A DNA stretch of 64,000 bases. Origin: Megascapheus bottae. Lineage: Eukaryota > Chordata > Mammalia > Rodentia > Geomyidae. Position 1 is the first letter of the stretch. Each line of letters begins with the position of its first letter. The stretch covers positions 9,005,001 through 9,069,000 of the forward strand of contig JANJXV010000037.1 of NCBI GenBank assembly GCA_024803745.1, read 5' to 3'. Below, in pieces: positions 11,503-23,800 of this stretch. The position numbers were made by a program, and so were the translations under genes. The notes under the pieces were generated by a model. It made no database searches, was not told the DNA's origin, and was given only the letters and a program-made list of their open reading frames with translations.

Positions 11503-14500
11503 CTGGTCCTGAGGCTTCAATCAGAGCCTGGACACAACATAGTTCCACTTTCAGGGTTTCTGTGTGTTTGTTGTCAGCTGTGGGGCTTGAACTGAGGACT
11601 TGGGCACTTCCCTGAGTCATTTTGTTCAACACTAGTATTCTGCCACTTGGAACCACAGCACCACTTCCAGTTTTCTGGTAGTTAATTGGATATAAGAGTC
11701 TCAAAAACTTTCCTATCCTGCTGGCTTTGAATCAGGACCCTCAGATCTCAGCCTTCTGAATAGCTGTGATTATAGGTGCGCGCCATCTGCACTGAGCTTC
11801 AATTTTCCAGCTGTTGTAATGAATTGGTGACAAGAGCCAGCTGGCTTCAAACCTCAGATCTCCTATTGAATAATTAGGATTACAGGAGTCAGCCACTGGT
11901 GCCTGGCGTTTTGAAGCTATTTAATAATCAATAGATTAAGTATGATTGTTCTTTGACCTTTATTTTTTTTGTCCAAACATTAAAAACTCTTTTACTATTA
12001 CCTATAGGGTCATATGGAAATAAAACAACTCATTAAAACTAATCTTCATGTAATAGGGTGTAACTTTAAAAGTTAAGACCATTGGAAATTAAAGCATTCT
12101 ATTCCTTTACAAACACATATCAAGAAAAGCTTTGTGCTTGTTTCTTCTTTCTTGTAACTTATCAAAAGCAGCAGTCATCTTTTCTGTGTCTTTGCAAATT
12201 GCCACATTCCTTCTGAGTCTGGATTATTTTCCAACATTTATTTATTTTCTGAACTTTTAATGCTGTGAGATATCTCTGAGAGTTTCTTGAATATGAAGGT
12301 TTTGCTGGTGTCACTTTCTCTGGAACATCTTCATCCTTTGTGCCGAACTGCTTTTCCTCTTGTGGCAGCAAGCTTGCCTTTACTGAGCTTCTTTGGCTTT
12401 CTGTACAGGAGACTCGGCCTATAATTTCTTTTGATGTTCACTTCCAACTTTCACTGACAGCATTGTTGCTTTTTTTTTATTAGCACACGTTAGCTATAGA
12501 AGGAGGGATTTCTGCACATATACACAACATATTTTAATCACAAACCCCTTCATTTCTCCCCTCCCCTGGCATTGTCATTTTTCTCCTTTGCTGCAGTTTT
12601 GCCTTTGCTGGTTAACTCCCTCTTGAAGTGGATGTGGTCTCTGAGCCTTTTTGCTTGACTAGAGCTCTACCACTTGAGCGACAGCACCACTTCTAGCTTT
12701 TTTTTTTTGGCAGTTAACTGTAAGTAAAACTTCCATGGAGGGGCCGGGAGTTTGGCCTAGTGGTTAAAGTGCTTGCCTAGCATGCACGAAACCTGGGTTC
12801 GATTCCTCGGTACCACATACATAGAAAAAAGCCAGAAGTGGTGCTGAGGCTCAAGTGGTAGAGCTCTAACCTTGAAAAAGTCCAAGGACAGTGCTCAGGC
12901 CCTGAGCTCAAGCCCAGGACTGGCAAAACAAAACAAAACAAAACAAAACTTTCATGGACTCTCCTGCCTAGGCTGGCTTCAGACTATGGTCCTCAGATCT
13001 CAGCTTTCTGAGTAGCCAATATTATAGGCATGAGTCACTGGCACCTGATAAGTAACTTTTAAACAATTATTTATTTTGCCAGTTCTGGGGCTTGAACTCA
13101 GGGCCTGAGCACTATCCTTGGGCTTTACTCAAAGCTAGCGCTCTACCACTGGAACCACAGCACCACTTCTGGCCAGCAAATCTTGAACTCTGTAGGTTTG
13201 TTTTTCTCATATGAGCAAAAGAATAAATATATTTGTCATCTTGGGGATATGTTTTCCCCTTTGGAAAAGAAAGCACAAAGATGAGTTGGGCGGGAAGTGG
13301 GGGTTGGCGGCTAAGGAGGGCCTGAGTTACAGGTATCAACATGTACTCATGATTTCAAGGGCATGTGTGATTCGCTCCAAACAGAAATGGATATGGTCAT
13401 GTTTACACATGAGCTTCCTAGCTATGTTAGCTGAAAAGCTAAGAAACCGTAGCAACCCTTTGCAATGAGTACATATCACACCTACCTCTTTTTTTTTTTT
13501 CTTTTTCTTTTCCCTAAATACTATTCCCTAGCAAAGAGCAGAGTATTTGGGGTGATTCAGTTCAAGACTAGAACAGAGACAGTATAAAATGAACATAGAA
13601 TATCTTGTAACAGAGAGCTAAAAAGGGCATAAGGAAATGATAAGGGTATGGGGAAAGGATGTAGACACTAGCTGGAAGATTTTTCTAATGTGCAAATTGC
13701 CTAACAACTGGAGATCAAAGTAAGAGTGACAATAAATGGAAAATAACTTAATGAAAAAAACACATGAGCTGTTCATGAATAAATTAAAGAAAAAGGAAAG
13801 CTCTTTCTTATAGCATAATGCCAACTAATAAATATAAAAAGACTATTATAAGTAGCCTTAGAAAATCATGTTTTTCCAAGTGTGGGTTAGACTAAATTTT
13901 ATTTGTTTATTTATTTATTTATTTTTACTTTTGTAAGTCATTGGGGTTTGAACTTTGGGCTTGGAAGCATGAAGAGGAAGAGTGTTTGATTTTTAAAATT
14001 TGTCTTTTAAAATTAATTATAATTTATAATATTTATAACCAAAGTTTAATGAGTTTTATATAAGTCACCTATCAAGCTACAAAACACCTTTATATTCTTG
14101 GAGAGAAAGTTCTACCACCAATATAACTGGTTTCAACTTCTAAATGCTAAGGAACAATAAAGAATATTTAAGTTGGGGCCGGGAGTTTGGCCTAGTGGTT
14201 AAAGTGCTTGCCTAGCATGCATGAAGACCCAGGTTCAATTCCTCGGTACCACATGTAGAAAAAAGCTGGAAGTGGTGCTGAGGCTCAAGTGGTAGAGCTC
14301 TAGCCTTGAGAAAGTCCAAGGACAGTGCTCAGGCCCTGAGCTCAAGCCCAGGACTGGCAAAAAAAATAAAAATAAAAAAAAATAAAGTCAGCCTGGGCTA
14401 CATAGAACTTAGGTGCTTTTTGTTTGTGTGTTTGTTTGTTTTTAATAGCCTAGTTATAATTCAAATAGAATTTCAGAGACAGAAGAGAATAGAACTTGTC

Positions 14501-15489
14501 TGAAGAATGAAATGGATATGAATCAGACACAGATAGAAATTGGGTGCTTCTGATATTGAAAAGAGATAGAAAAAAAATCAGGAGTCACTCTGCCTTGAAC
14601 TTGAAAACAACAATGCAATCAGAAGGTTTATCATGCAAAGCCTTATAAGGAGTTACCTAACTGATTAGATAACAAATATCTAATCACATACTTCATATCT
14701 GCATTTACACGTGAGTCTTTCTTCAAATCTCAAATTGGACATACCTACAACTCAGCTCTTTTTCTTTTGTTTGTGATTTTTTAAATCACCGCTTTCTAGT
14801 CTTCCTTATCTCATTTAATGGTACCTTCACTTACCTAACTGCTTAATCTGGAAACCTGAAAGACAGTCTTTAAAAATATATATCTTTTGTAGTTCTGGGT
14901 TTTGAACTCAGAGCAGTATACTTGCTCTACCATACCCCAAATGTTTTTTTCTGTTATCTGTTGTTTTTTGGTTGGTTGTAGGGCTTGAACTCTAAGCCTG
15001 GGCTCCATCCCCGATCTCTTCACCTCAAGGCTAGTGCTCTACCACTACAGCCATAGTGCCACTTCTGGTATTCTGGTGGTTAACTGGATATAAGAGTCTC
15101 ACAGACTTTTGTGTCTGGCTAGCTTTGAACTGTGATCCTCAGATCTCAGCTTCCTGAGTAGTTAGAATTACTAGGTGTGAGCCACCAGTGCCCAGCTGCT
15201 ATGTTATTTTTAAAAAGTATGTTCTCTCTCTCTCTCTTTCTCTAGCCTGGGAAAGAAAGTCTGTGAGACTCTTATCCCCAATTAACCACCAAAAAGCCAC
15301 AAGTAGAGCTGTGACTCAAGTGGTAGAATGATAGACTTTAACAAAAAAAGCTCAGGGACAGCACCTATGCCCTAAGTTCAAGCCTCAGGACAGACACAAA
15401 AGATAAAAATAAAAAGGGAAGAACATTTATATACATATACATACATATGTAATATATATATATATATATATATAAATAAAATGAGCACT

Positions 15490-15780
15490 TTCCAATCACA
15501 TAAAAGCATAAAATCCTTCCATTTGTGACAACATAGATGAAAGTGAAAATAATTATGGCAAATAAGTCAGATGCAGAAAAATAAATTCCACATTTTCTCA
15601 GTCATGTGTGGGAATCTAAAAATATCTCATCTCATAGAAGTTAAGAGTAGAATGATAGTTGCCAGAGGGAAGTAGGGTAAAGAAAGTCTGATCAGAACAA
15701 ATTAAATTACAGCTAGATGGGAACAAGTTCTGTTATCTTATTGCACAGAAGGGCAACAGGGCAGCATACCTTTTTAAAAG
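15490..15780 (+). mobile_element. Old L1M-type 3' end
   Basis: Stretches such as CCTTCCATTTGTGACAACAT, AAATAAGTCAGATGCAGAAA and TGTGGGAATCTAAAAATATC match the end of ORF2 and the start of the 3' UTR of ancient mammalian L1. A TA dinucleotide tract precedes it. Confidence 0.6.
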
Positions 15781-16017
15781 CCAGGAGAAAGGATTACTTA
15801 TTTTGTCCACCATGGAGCTTAAAGTCAGGGCCAAAATGCTGTCCCAGAGATCTTCAGCTCAAGGCTAGCGCTCTACCACGTTGAACTAGAGCTCCACTTG
15901 CAGTTTTCTGGTGGCTAATGTATTTTCTTGCCCATGGGCTGGCTTTAAACTTCGATCCTCAGGTCTCAGCCTTCTGAGTAGCTAGGGTTACAGGCATGAG
16001 CCACCAGCACTTGGCCC

Positions 16018-16140
16018 CTTCCTTCCTTTCCTCCCTTCCTTCCTTCCTTCCTTCCTTCCTTCCTTCCTTCCTTCCTTCCTTCCTTCCTTCTTTCCTTCCT
16101 TCCTTCCTTCCTTCCTTCTTTTCTTCTTTCTTTCTTCCGT
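16018..16140. repeat. (CCTT)n tract
   Basis: Long imperfect tetranucleotide tract at the head of a reverse SINE, probably grown from its A-rich tail. It creates artificial open frames of repeated residues on both strands. Confidence 0.95.
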
Positions 16141-16689
16141 CCCTTCTTTCTTTGTTTCTTTGTGTTTTTTTGTTTGTTTGTTTTGTCAGTCCTAGGGCCT
16201 GATTAAGGGCCTGGGCCCTGTCCTGTGTTATTTTGCTCAAGGCTAATGCTCTACCACTTTGAACCACTTTTCTCCACTACTTCTGGAGAAAGAATTTGTG
16301 AAAATTTCACCATAAAGAAACACTGAATGTTTCAGAAGATCCACATTTAAATATTAGGCAATCTACACGTGTCTAAACATTACAGGGTACCCCCTAATAT
16401 ATTCAATTCTTATATATAATTAAGAATAATTTTTTTTGCCAGTCCTGGGCTTGAGCTCAGGGTCTGAGCACTGTCCTTGGACTTTCTCAAGGCCAGAGCT
16501 CTATCACTTGAGCTTCAGCACCACTTCTGGCTTTTTTCTATGTATGTGGTGAGGAATTGAACCTGGGTCTTCGTACATGCTAGGCAAGCACTCCACCACT
16601 AGGCCAAACTCCCGGCCCAAGAATAAAAAATTTTAAAGTCCTATGAACTCAAAGCTATAAGACATAGTTGAGAGCAATTAAAAGAGCTC

Positions 16690-17090
16690 TAATTAAATGA
16701 AAATATGTACACCACGTTCGTGGATTGGGATGTCTCAACTCCCCACCCCTACCCCATAATTGAGCTATATGTTCAATTGCCATCTTGCTTTATCCCCTGG
16801 AAATTGATGTAATTTTAACTTATTTGGAAAGGTAAAGGATCCAAAATAATAAAAACAGTATTGACAAAGAAGAAAAAGCTTTAAGATTTACCTACTTGAT
16901 GTTACAATTTACTATAAAGTTATGATAATCAAGAAAGTACATCATTAGAAGAAAAACAGAAAAACTGGTCAGTCAGTAGAGGGAGAGCCATATGTACCAA
17001 TGAGATAATTTTTGGCAAGGGTGTCAGAGCAATTCAACAGAAAAATGTTTTAAATAAACAATACTGGAAAATATGGGGGGAAGGTGCTAG
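16690..17090 (+). mobile_element. Old L1 ORF2 fragment
   Basis: Decayed ORF2 piece recognisable from CGTTCGTGGATTGGGATG, ATTTACTATAAAGTTATGATAATC, GAGCCATATGTACCAATG and TTTTTGGCAAGGGTGTCAGAGC in the correct L1 order. Frame lost; bounded by a reverse ID-type SINE on the left and a reverse 7SL-headed SINE on the right. Confidence 0.6.
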
Positions 17091-19344
17091 ATCCCTACCT
17101 CACTTAATTGCTCCTTTTTTTTGTTGGTTATGGGACTTGAACTCTGGGCCTGGGTGTTGTTCCTGAGCTCTTCACCTCAAAGTTACCACCATACCCCTTG
17201 AACCACAGTGCCTCTTCTGGTTTTCTGGTGATTAATTGGAGATAAGAGTCCCTCGGACTTTTTAGTGCCCAGACTGGCTTTAACCTTGGTACTCAGATCT
17301 CAGCCTCCTGAGTAGCTAGGATTACAGATGTGAGCCATCGCGCCCAGCTTAACTGCTCCTTTAACCACAAGGAAAAGTATGGTTTAAGTAGGATAAGCAG
17401 GAAAGAAGTAACAACAGGTTAAATAAATGTACTTTGCTCACCAGAAATATTTTCTATTTTTCCTGAGATATTGCAAGAACAAGGAATTGCACGCACCAAC
17501 TTCCCTAAATGCAAGTGACAAATGTTTGTTGAGACACAAGCCTTTTCTTGTTGTCAAGCTTTAGCAGGCTACAAATAAGCATCAGAACCCAAGGGGAGCA
17601 TACCAAATGATCTGATTTGCTGAATTCCTACAGAGACTCAAATACAACATAGCTTATACAGAATCCATAGCAATAAGGAAATCTATGTGAACAGTCAGAT
17701 ACAGCTTTATGAATTGTCTTACTATTTTTTTCCTCGTGAGTTACCACCAATTCTCCTTTCATAGTTCCATATTACCCATTTATGTAATATTGCTCTCCAG
17801 AGATAACCATTTCTTTTTCTTTCTTTTTTCCTGTTACATTTTAGATTGGAAGTTTCCAATTATGGACAGCGAAATATTTATATAATGATGAATTTAATTT
17901 GCCAAGGTTGTTCTGTAATTTTCAAAGTGTTTCCAAACTGCTAGTTTGGAGAAATGCTATGTGACATCTGGATCCATTTGTGCAACTGCTTGATTAAAAG
18001 GATCAGTCCAAAGCCAGCACTGTATGCTCAAATTCACTTAAAGTATTTGAATTGGCCAAATTTCCCCAACCTCAAATAGGTAACAGGGAGAGAAGTTCTG
18101 TGTACTTTAGAGAAAGAGGGAAGGGACCTAGGTGGACAAACACAAAACAAAGCTTAGTTTCTAGAGGTGTGCATGATATGGTTTGGAATCAAGGCCCAAA
18201 AGGCATGAAAGCGGGCCAGAGTTTGGCCTAGTGGTTAAAGTGCTTGCCTAGCATGCACGAAGACCCGGGTTCAATTCCTCAGTACCACATACCTAGAAAA
18301 AAAGCCAGAAGTGGTGCCGAGGCTCAAGTGGTAGAGCTCTAGCCTTGAGAAAGTCCAAGGACAGTGCTCAGGCCCTGAGCTCAAGCCCAGGACTGGCAAA
18401 AAAAAAAAAAAAAGCATGAAAGGAAGCACAGGACACTGAGTCATAAGTTCTGCAGGGGAACAAGGTTTATGTATAGGAATTTCCATGAGTCTTTATATAT
18501 TGGCTTATTGAAAAAGGCTGGCTAATTTTATCAGACATAATGCATTTTTTTGCAGCCAGTCACTTTTCTCTAAGAAAATCTGTAGAGAAATAAATGAAAA
18601 ACTCATGTGTAGAATGAGAATGGATAAGCAGTAACTCTGAGTTGTGAATGTGCATCTTTCATAATATAATAATCAAATTTTGTTCTTTGGGGGTTAGGGG
18701 GAAAAGGGTGGGTTGCTAGTCCTGAGGCTTGACCTCTGGGCCTGGGCACTGTCCCTGAACAACTTTTTGCTTAAGGCTAGCGCTCTAACACTTGAGCTAC
18801 AGTACCACTTCCAGCTTTTTCTATGATTTAACTGGAGATAAAAGTCCTACAGATTTTCCTACCTGGGCTGGCTTTGAACAGCGTTTCTCAGATCTCAGCC
18901 TCACAGACATGAGCTAACGGTACCCAGCTTCTCTGTACTTTTTTTTTTTTTTGTGAGTCATGGGACTTGAACTCTGGGCCTGGGCACTGTCCCAGATCTC
19001 TTCTGCTTAAGACTACTGCCACAACCCCACTTCCGATTTTCTAGTGATTAACTGGAGATAAGAGTCTCATGGACTTTAGTGTCCAGGCTGGCTTTGAACT
19101 GTGATCCTCAGATTTCAGCCTCCTGAGTAGCCAGGATTACAGGAATGAGCCACCATGCCTGGCTCTGTACATTTTTTGTATCAATGCAATTTGAATATCA
19201 AAATAAAATTACAAAAGGTAATCAAATAAATATAAGATGTATAATCAGAACATGTTTCCTGCCTAGGCAGCCCTAAATGCTATAGCTCATCCGATGACAC
19301 TCATATCATGCCCTATCATGGTCCCTTCAAGCTCATGGTTTCAA

Positions 19345-20235
19345 TTATTTCTTATCTAGGGGCCTTTGGTGTTGACCAAAATGTTCTTCTCTGAGATCAC
19401 TGAAAAATGCCCTGATGTTAGTGAAGACCAAGTCCAGCATGGTGGTGACCCCGTGGAATAGCTTTCCACCTTCTTCCTTCTAGCCAGGGGAACCCTCCAC
19501 ACCTACCTCACTGAGTGCAGCCCTAGGCTGAAAAGCCCAGATGGCTGGCCTGAAGCATATGGTAGGACAGCCATTATGTCTTCAATCAGTGTCCTCTTCC
19601 ATGACCTAACTGACCAAGTAGTTGGGCTCTGTGACACTTGGCACCAAATTGAAGAGGGTGGAGCTGTTGGACGCAATCATTGCAGTCGTTCACCAGCACC
19701 CTCCTAGTGCTTAGTATCAGGGAGCCCTGGACACTACCCTGCTGTGTCTGCTCACCTGGACTTGGCTCCAGGACCCTGGCTATGATGGGGTAGGGGAGAG
19801 TTGGCCATTGAGACCCAACTCAGAATCAGAGGCTCTCAGTGATTTGAATAATAGAAGCTCCCATGTGGACCACACAGAACGCATGCTGAAAAATTGGCTT
19901 TGCCTCTGTAATATGGTGGTTATGCTGGAGTTGAAGGGTGGCTTGCCCATGTAGGTCACTGCGATGGTGACATTGATCTACTATATGTTCTGTAGAAACT
20001 CTTACTTCTGGCTGGGTTAATTCAAAGATGCTTAATTTACTAACCTTCTTGCTAAGCTATGGAACATCAACATCACATTCTGAATTTCTATATTGATGTA
20101 AAAGACACCTAAAGGATTCCTAATGATAACTAGTGGTGAAAATCATGTCTGGGGTTATATCTTTTTCCAGTCCATCCTGTCACTCATGCATAAGTCTCTT
20201 TTCATTGTGCTGAGGCATGGCTCTAGAACTACCGC
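19345..20235 (-). pseudogene. Decayed gamma-B protocadherin relic
   Basis: A broken protocadherin variable exon, readable only by shifting frame. In minus-strand order: SDRMDW...PQT (20184 down) matches the EC1 stretch SDRIDR...CPQT of B8; NPLGVFYINIEIQN (20118-20077) matches NPLNIFHIDVEIKD at the end of EC1. About 100 bp later NVTIAVTYMGKPPF (around 19974-19933) matches the end of EC4 (NVTILATDKGKPPL), so some 850 bp covering EC2-EC4 is missing. Then PIFQHAFCVVHMGASI, RVLVNDCND, TLFNLVPSVTEPNYLVS, SGLFSLGLHSV and VTTMLDLVF follow the EC5-EC6 order of the B genes. There are several stops and at least four frame changes, and no membrane segment or promoter element is visible. It lies about 6 kb downstream of A12 on the same strand, where the alternating pattern would place a B gene. 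It may correspond to human PCDHGB9P, but that link is inferred from name and position only. Confidence 0.8.
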
Positions 20236-20423
20236 CTGAAACAGCAGAATGAGTGATAAGGACAGAGAAAGATGCTTCTCATTGAAGTTATAAGTAAACA
20301 GGCAATGATTGCTAGTGTAATCAAATATTTCTGTTAAATCATAATCCTGTGACTTTAACACATGAAGCTCAAGTTGTGATTTCTATTTCTTCTAGAGATT
20401 GGTATGTTTAACCTAAAAATCTT

Positions 20424-20788
20424 TTTTTATTTTAATATTGTTTTTTATTGTAATTAATAGAAGGGTTATATTATATTCGCCAGATAGAAGATACATTACT
20501 TCACAAACATTGATAATCCTTCTCATATTTTTGTCCCCATTTCCCCACCCCCACCCCTGTCCTCATCTTGTTTCCTCCCTTCCCTATCCTATTTCAAACA
20601 AACAAATAAACATATATACAATATACCAGATAACAAGACTGTAACAATATGAGATAACCAAGGGATAACCAAAGAGATGAGAAATAATATAGTATATTAA
20701 GAACCACAAAATCACACATTATATCTCTTGTCTCCATATCCTGGAGGTCCTTTCATTTAGCCTCATCCTATATGGCCTTATGTATCTA
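20424..20788 (-). mobile_element. 5'-truncated L1 3' end with target-site duplication
   Basis: Reverse copy of the L1 3' UTR also present at 63.4-63.7 kb (shared stretches around CCTCATCTTGTTT and CTATCCTATTTCAA). The 15-bp repeat TAACCTAAAAATCTT flanks it at 20409-20423 and 20789-20803. It inserted about 190 bp upstream of the protocadherin relic, without coding sequence of its own. Confidence 0.88.
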
Positions 20789-20803
20789 TAACCTAAAAAT
20801 CTT

Positions 20804-23800
20804 AAAAAAAATTTTACCCACATTCCTTTTACTGTTTCTGTGTAACAGTTGTGAGATGAACTATTGACTGAGTCTTCAGATGAAAATATCAAGGAAACCC
20901 CTAAGACATTTTACAAAAAATAATTCATGATCAAGGTATTTATTTTGAACTTTTGGCCATTTCCCTGGTGGTCAGCTTTGTAAAGTAGATTAGGCCAGGT
21001 GCTAGTGCCCTACACCTGTAATCCTAGCATTCAAGAGGCTTCACTTTGAGGACTGCAGTTTGAAGAGAGCCAGAGCAGAAAACTTATCTCTAGTTAACTA
21101 GAAAAAAAAAAACTAGAAGTAGAGGTGTAGCTCCAGTGGTAGAGTGGTAGCCTTCAGCAAAGAAGCCAAACAAGAGTATGAGGACCTGAATTCAAGCCCC
21201 ATTACACACACACACAGACACACAGACACACACACACAGACACACACACACAAAGATAGACTAGAAAGTTGACTTTTAGTAAGTGTTTGATATAGAGGAA
21301 AAGGACATGTGAAATCAGTCTGCATGCACTATGATTCTTTTGTAAGAAATCACCTAATCATAATTCAGTCCAGACATTTTGTTGAACAATTGGGTATGCA
21401 AACTACTGTTTGAAATGTTTAAAAGACAATATGAACTAAGACATTGCATATATATATATATGTATATATATTATTACTGGTCATGGGACTTGAATTTAAA
21501 GCTGTGGCACTATCCCTGAGCTCTTTTGCTCAAGGCTAGCACTGTACCCCTTTGAACCATAACGCCAATTCCTAAGACACTATATTTTGTACTCAATGGT
21601 AGATTTTTTGCCATTCTCAGGGCTTGAACTCAGGGCTGAGCACTGTCCTTGGGCTTTCTCAAGGCTAGGGCTGTACCACTTGAGCCACAGCATAATTTCT
21701 GGCTTTTTCTATGTATGTGGCACTGAGAAATTGGACCCGGTCTTTATATATGCTAGGCAAGCACTCTACTACTAGGCCAAACACCCATCCATATAGTAGA
21801 TATTTATGAGTTTCTCAAAGAGAAATTACAGTAGTATCAACATCTTTTCATATAGTAAGATTATTTTGATTAAGTCAAGGGTCTAGCCAATGACATTTTT
21901 TTCGCATTTCTTTGAAACAAAGCCTTTTCCATATATTATCCAGAAAAAATTTCTTTCATTAAATATTATTTAAGTTACTTTTTTCATAGGCTCTCATTTG
22001 CCATCAGTATTTTAAGAATGTCATAACCAAACAACAAAAAAGAATGTCATAAACAGTATGCCCTATTATTGGTAAGTTTGTATTAGATATATTTCCCAAA
22101 ACAGAACTCAAAATGTAACATCAGGAAGTAAATCTGACTTTCCTGAGATAGGAAATCATTGGTTTGAGCAATGTGCTTTCAAAACTAAGTATTTTGTTTT
22201 GTTGAACTTGGTATCTTATATGAGAAAAAGTGGATTTTCCACCAAAAATTACTCAGTTTATGTTCAAAAACTGTTACTTGTTACTGAGAAAATCCCAATA
22301 CAGTCTACTAAGAACCCATTATTCTTCTAAGTCATTTATGAGTTGCAGGGTCTTAGCAAGATTTTTAGGCTAGTGATGTTTCAACTTCCTCTAAAAGAAA
22401 CAGAGTGGAGCCAGTCACTGGTGGCTCATGCTGGTAATTAGCGACTCAGGAGTCTGACATCTGAGGATCATGGTTCAAAGCCAGCCCAGGCAAGAAAAAT
22501 CCATGAGATTCTTATCTCCAATTAACCACCAGAAAACTGGAAGTGGAGCTGTGGCTCAAAGTGGTAGAGTACTAGCCCTGAGCACAAAAGCTTAGGGACA
22601 ACATCCAGGCCTTGAGTCCAGGCCTTACAACAACCCCCATCGCCGCCACCACCAACAAAAAATAGTTAAAGAATGTCTACTGGTAGATTACATTCCATTT
22701 CAATCGAGTTATAACTGCCTAGTTATAGCTGAACACTTCATTCTTTGAAATTAATGCATGCCAACCTGCCATAATACACAAGAAGACAAAGCAAAGTCCT
22801 TGCAATTCTTTCATTACTGGAATCAGAAGTGTAAACATATAAGCTCACTATGCAGTTACTCTCAGAAAAAACATCAACAAATATCTAACTACCATCATCC
22901 ACCCTAAATTTCCTAAAGTTACAAATGAGCTTCAACTCTCATGTTACCAAACCAGAATATCTCCTCCAACCTTCAGTCTTCAGCGATCAGTTTAAATCAT
23001 TTAAGATCCCATTAGAGATGACTGTTCTTTCAAATTACTAAGATACAGAGCTGGAGACATGGCTCAAGTATTAGATCACCTACCTAGCAAGCTCAAGGCC
23101 TTGAGTTCACACTTCAATACGGCAAACAAAAAAAGCAAACTATAAAGTTTCATAGGAGCCCTGACACTATGCAGAGAAAAATGAACCCTCACAAAATTAT
23201 CCCATATAGAACAGTCTTTCTCCTTTTCTTTGGTCTGAAATTGTGACCTCTAAATTAAAAATGTGCCTAGCACTTAAGTTGTTTTTTTTTTTTGCCAATC
23301 CAGGGGCTTCAACTCAGGGCCTGGACACTGAGTTTCTCAAGGCTAGTGTTCTACCACTTGAACCACAGCACCACTTTTGGCTTTTTCTGAATATGTAGGT
23401 AGCAAGGTATCACAGGGCTTGCTTGCTAGGCAAGCACTCTACCACTAGGCCATGCTCCTGGCCCCACTACTTTAGATTTTTTTAAAATTAGCTTCACAAA
23501 AATTTAGAATAGCTTTGTTCTAACCCACAGATATCCCGTTGTGAGATGTGGAGACCTATACTGTTCATAATTACTTTTCTCAACACAATATAAAATATAT
23601 TGACTCTGAAAACATAAATCCTTTTTTAAGTCAACGGACAGAAAATGGCAACTATTTAATTAAGTACAGATGAGTCAGATGATTTACACATTATCCCTAG
23701 TCCCATCATACTCTTTTCAATAAGCTGTTATCTCCATTTTGCTGAAGCTCAAAGAGGTTAAAGGTGATACAGTTAGGCATTATCTAAGTGGTAGAGCACT

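Larger units (their letters stand above)
8890..13200. repeat. SINE-rich intron with microsatellites
   Basis: 7SL/B1-headed composites at about 8890-9110 (+, degraded), 9628-9960 (+), 10310-10510 (-), 10557-10830 (+), 11570-11810 (-). ID-headed composites at 12737-12950 (+) and a partial reverse copy at 13080-13175. CA/TG tracts at 9172-9212 and 11452-11501, AAAG tract at 10836-10898. The stretch 11940-12470 shows no repeat I recognise. No real gene seen. Confidence 0.7.
13200..19260. repeat. SINE-rich intron upstream of the relic
   Basis: ID-headed composites at 14174-14385 (+), 16431-16620 (-), 18210-18415 (+). 7SL/B1-headed composites at about 14900-15200 (-), 15240-15410 (+), 15790-16015 (-), 17120-17350 (-), 18690-18930 (-), 18940-19165 (-). 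A CCTT tract occupies 16018-16130. The stretches 13180-13900, 14400-14830 and 17360-18200 look free of young repeats; no exon or RNA gene is recognisable in them. Confidence 0.7.

Noticed and set aside
12746..12812. tRNA-like sequence with A- and B-box motifs, and many similar ones
   Set aside because: These are the heads of ID-type SINEs, each continuing into the same SINE body and A-rich tail; none stands alone as a tRNA gene.
15959..16267. Open frames of about 100 and 68 codons with Lys/Glu/Gly/Arg or Pro/Ser/Phe/Leu repeats
   Set aside because: Artifacts of the CCTT microsatellite and flanking SINE.
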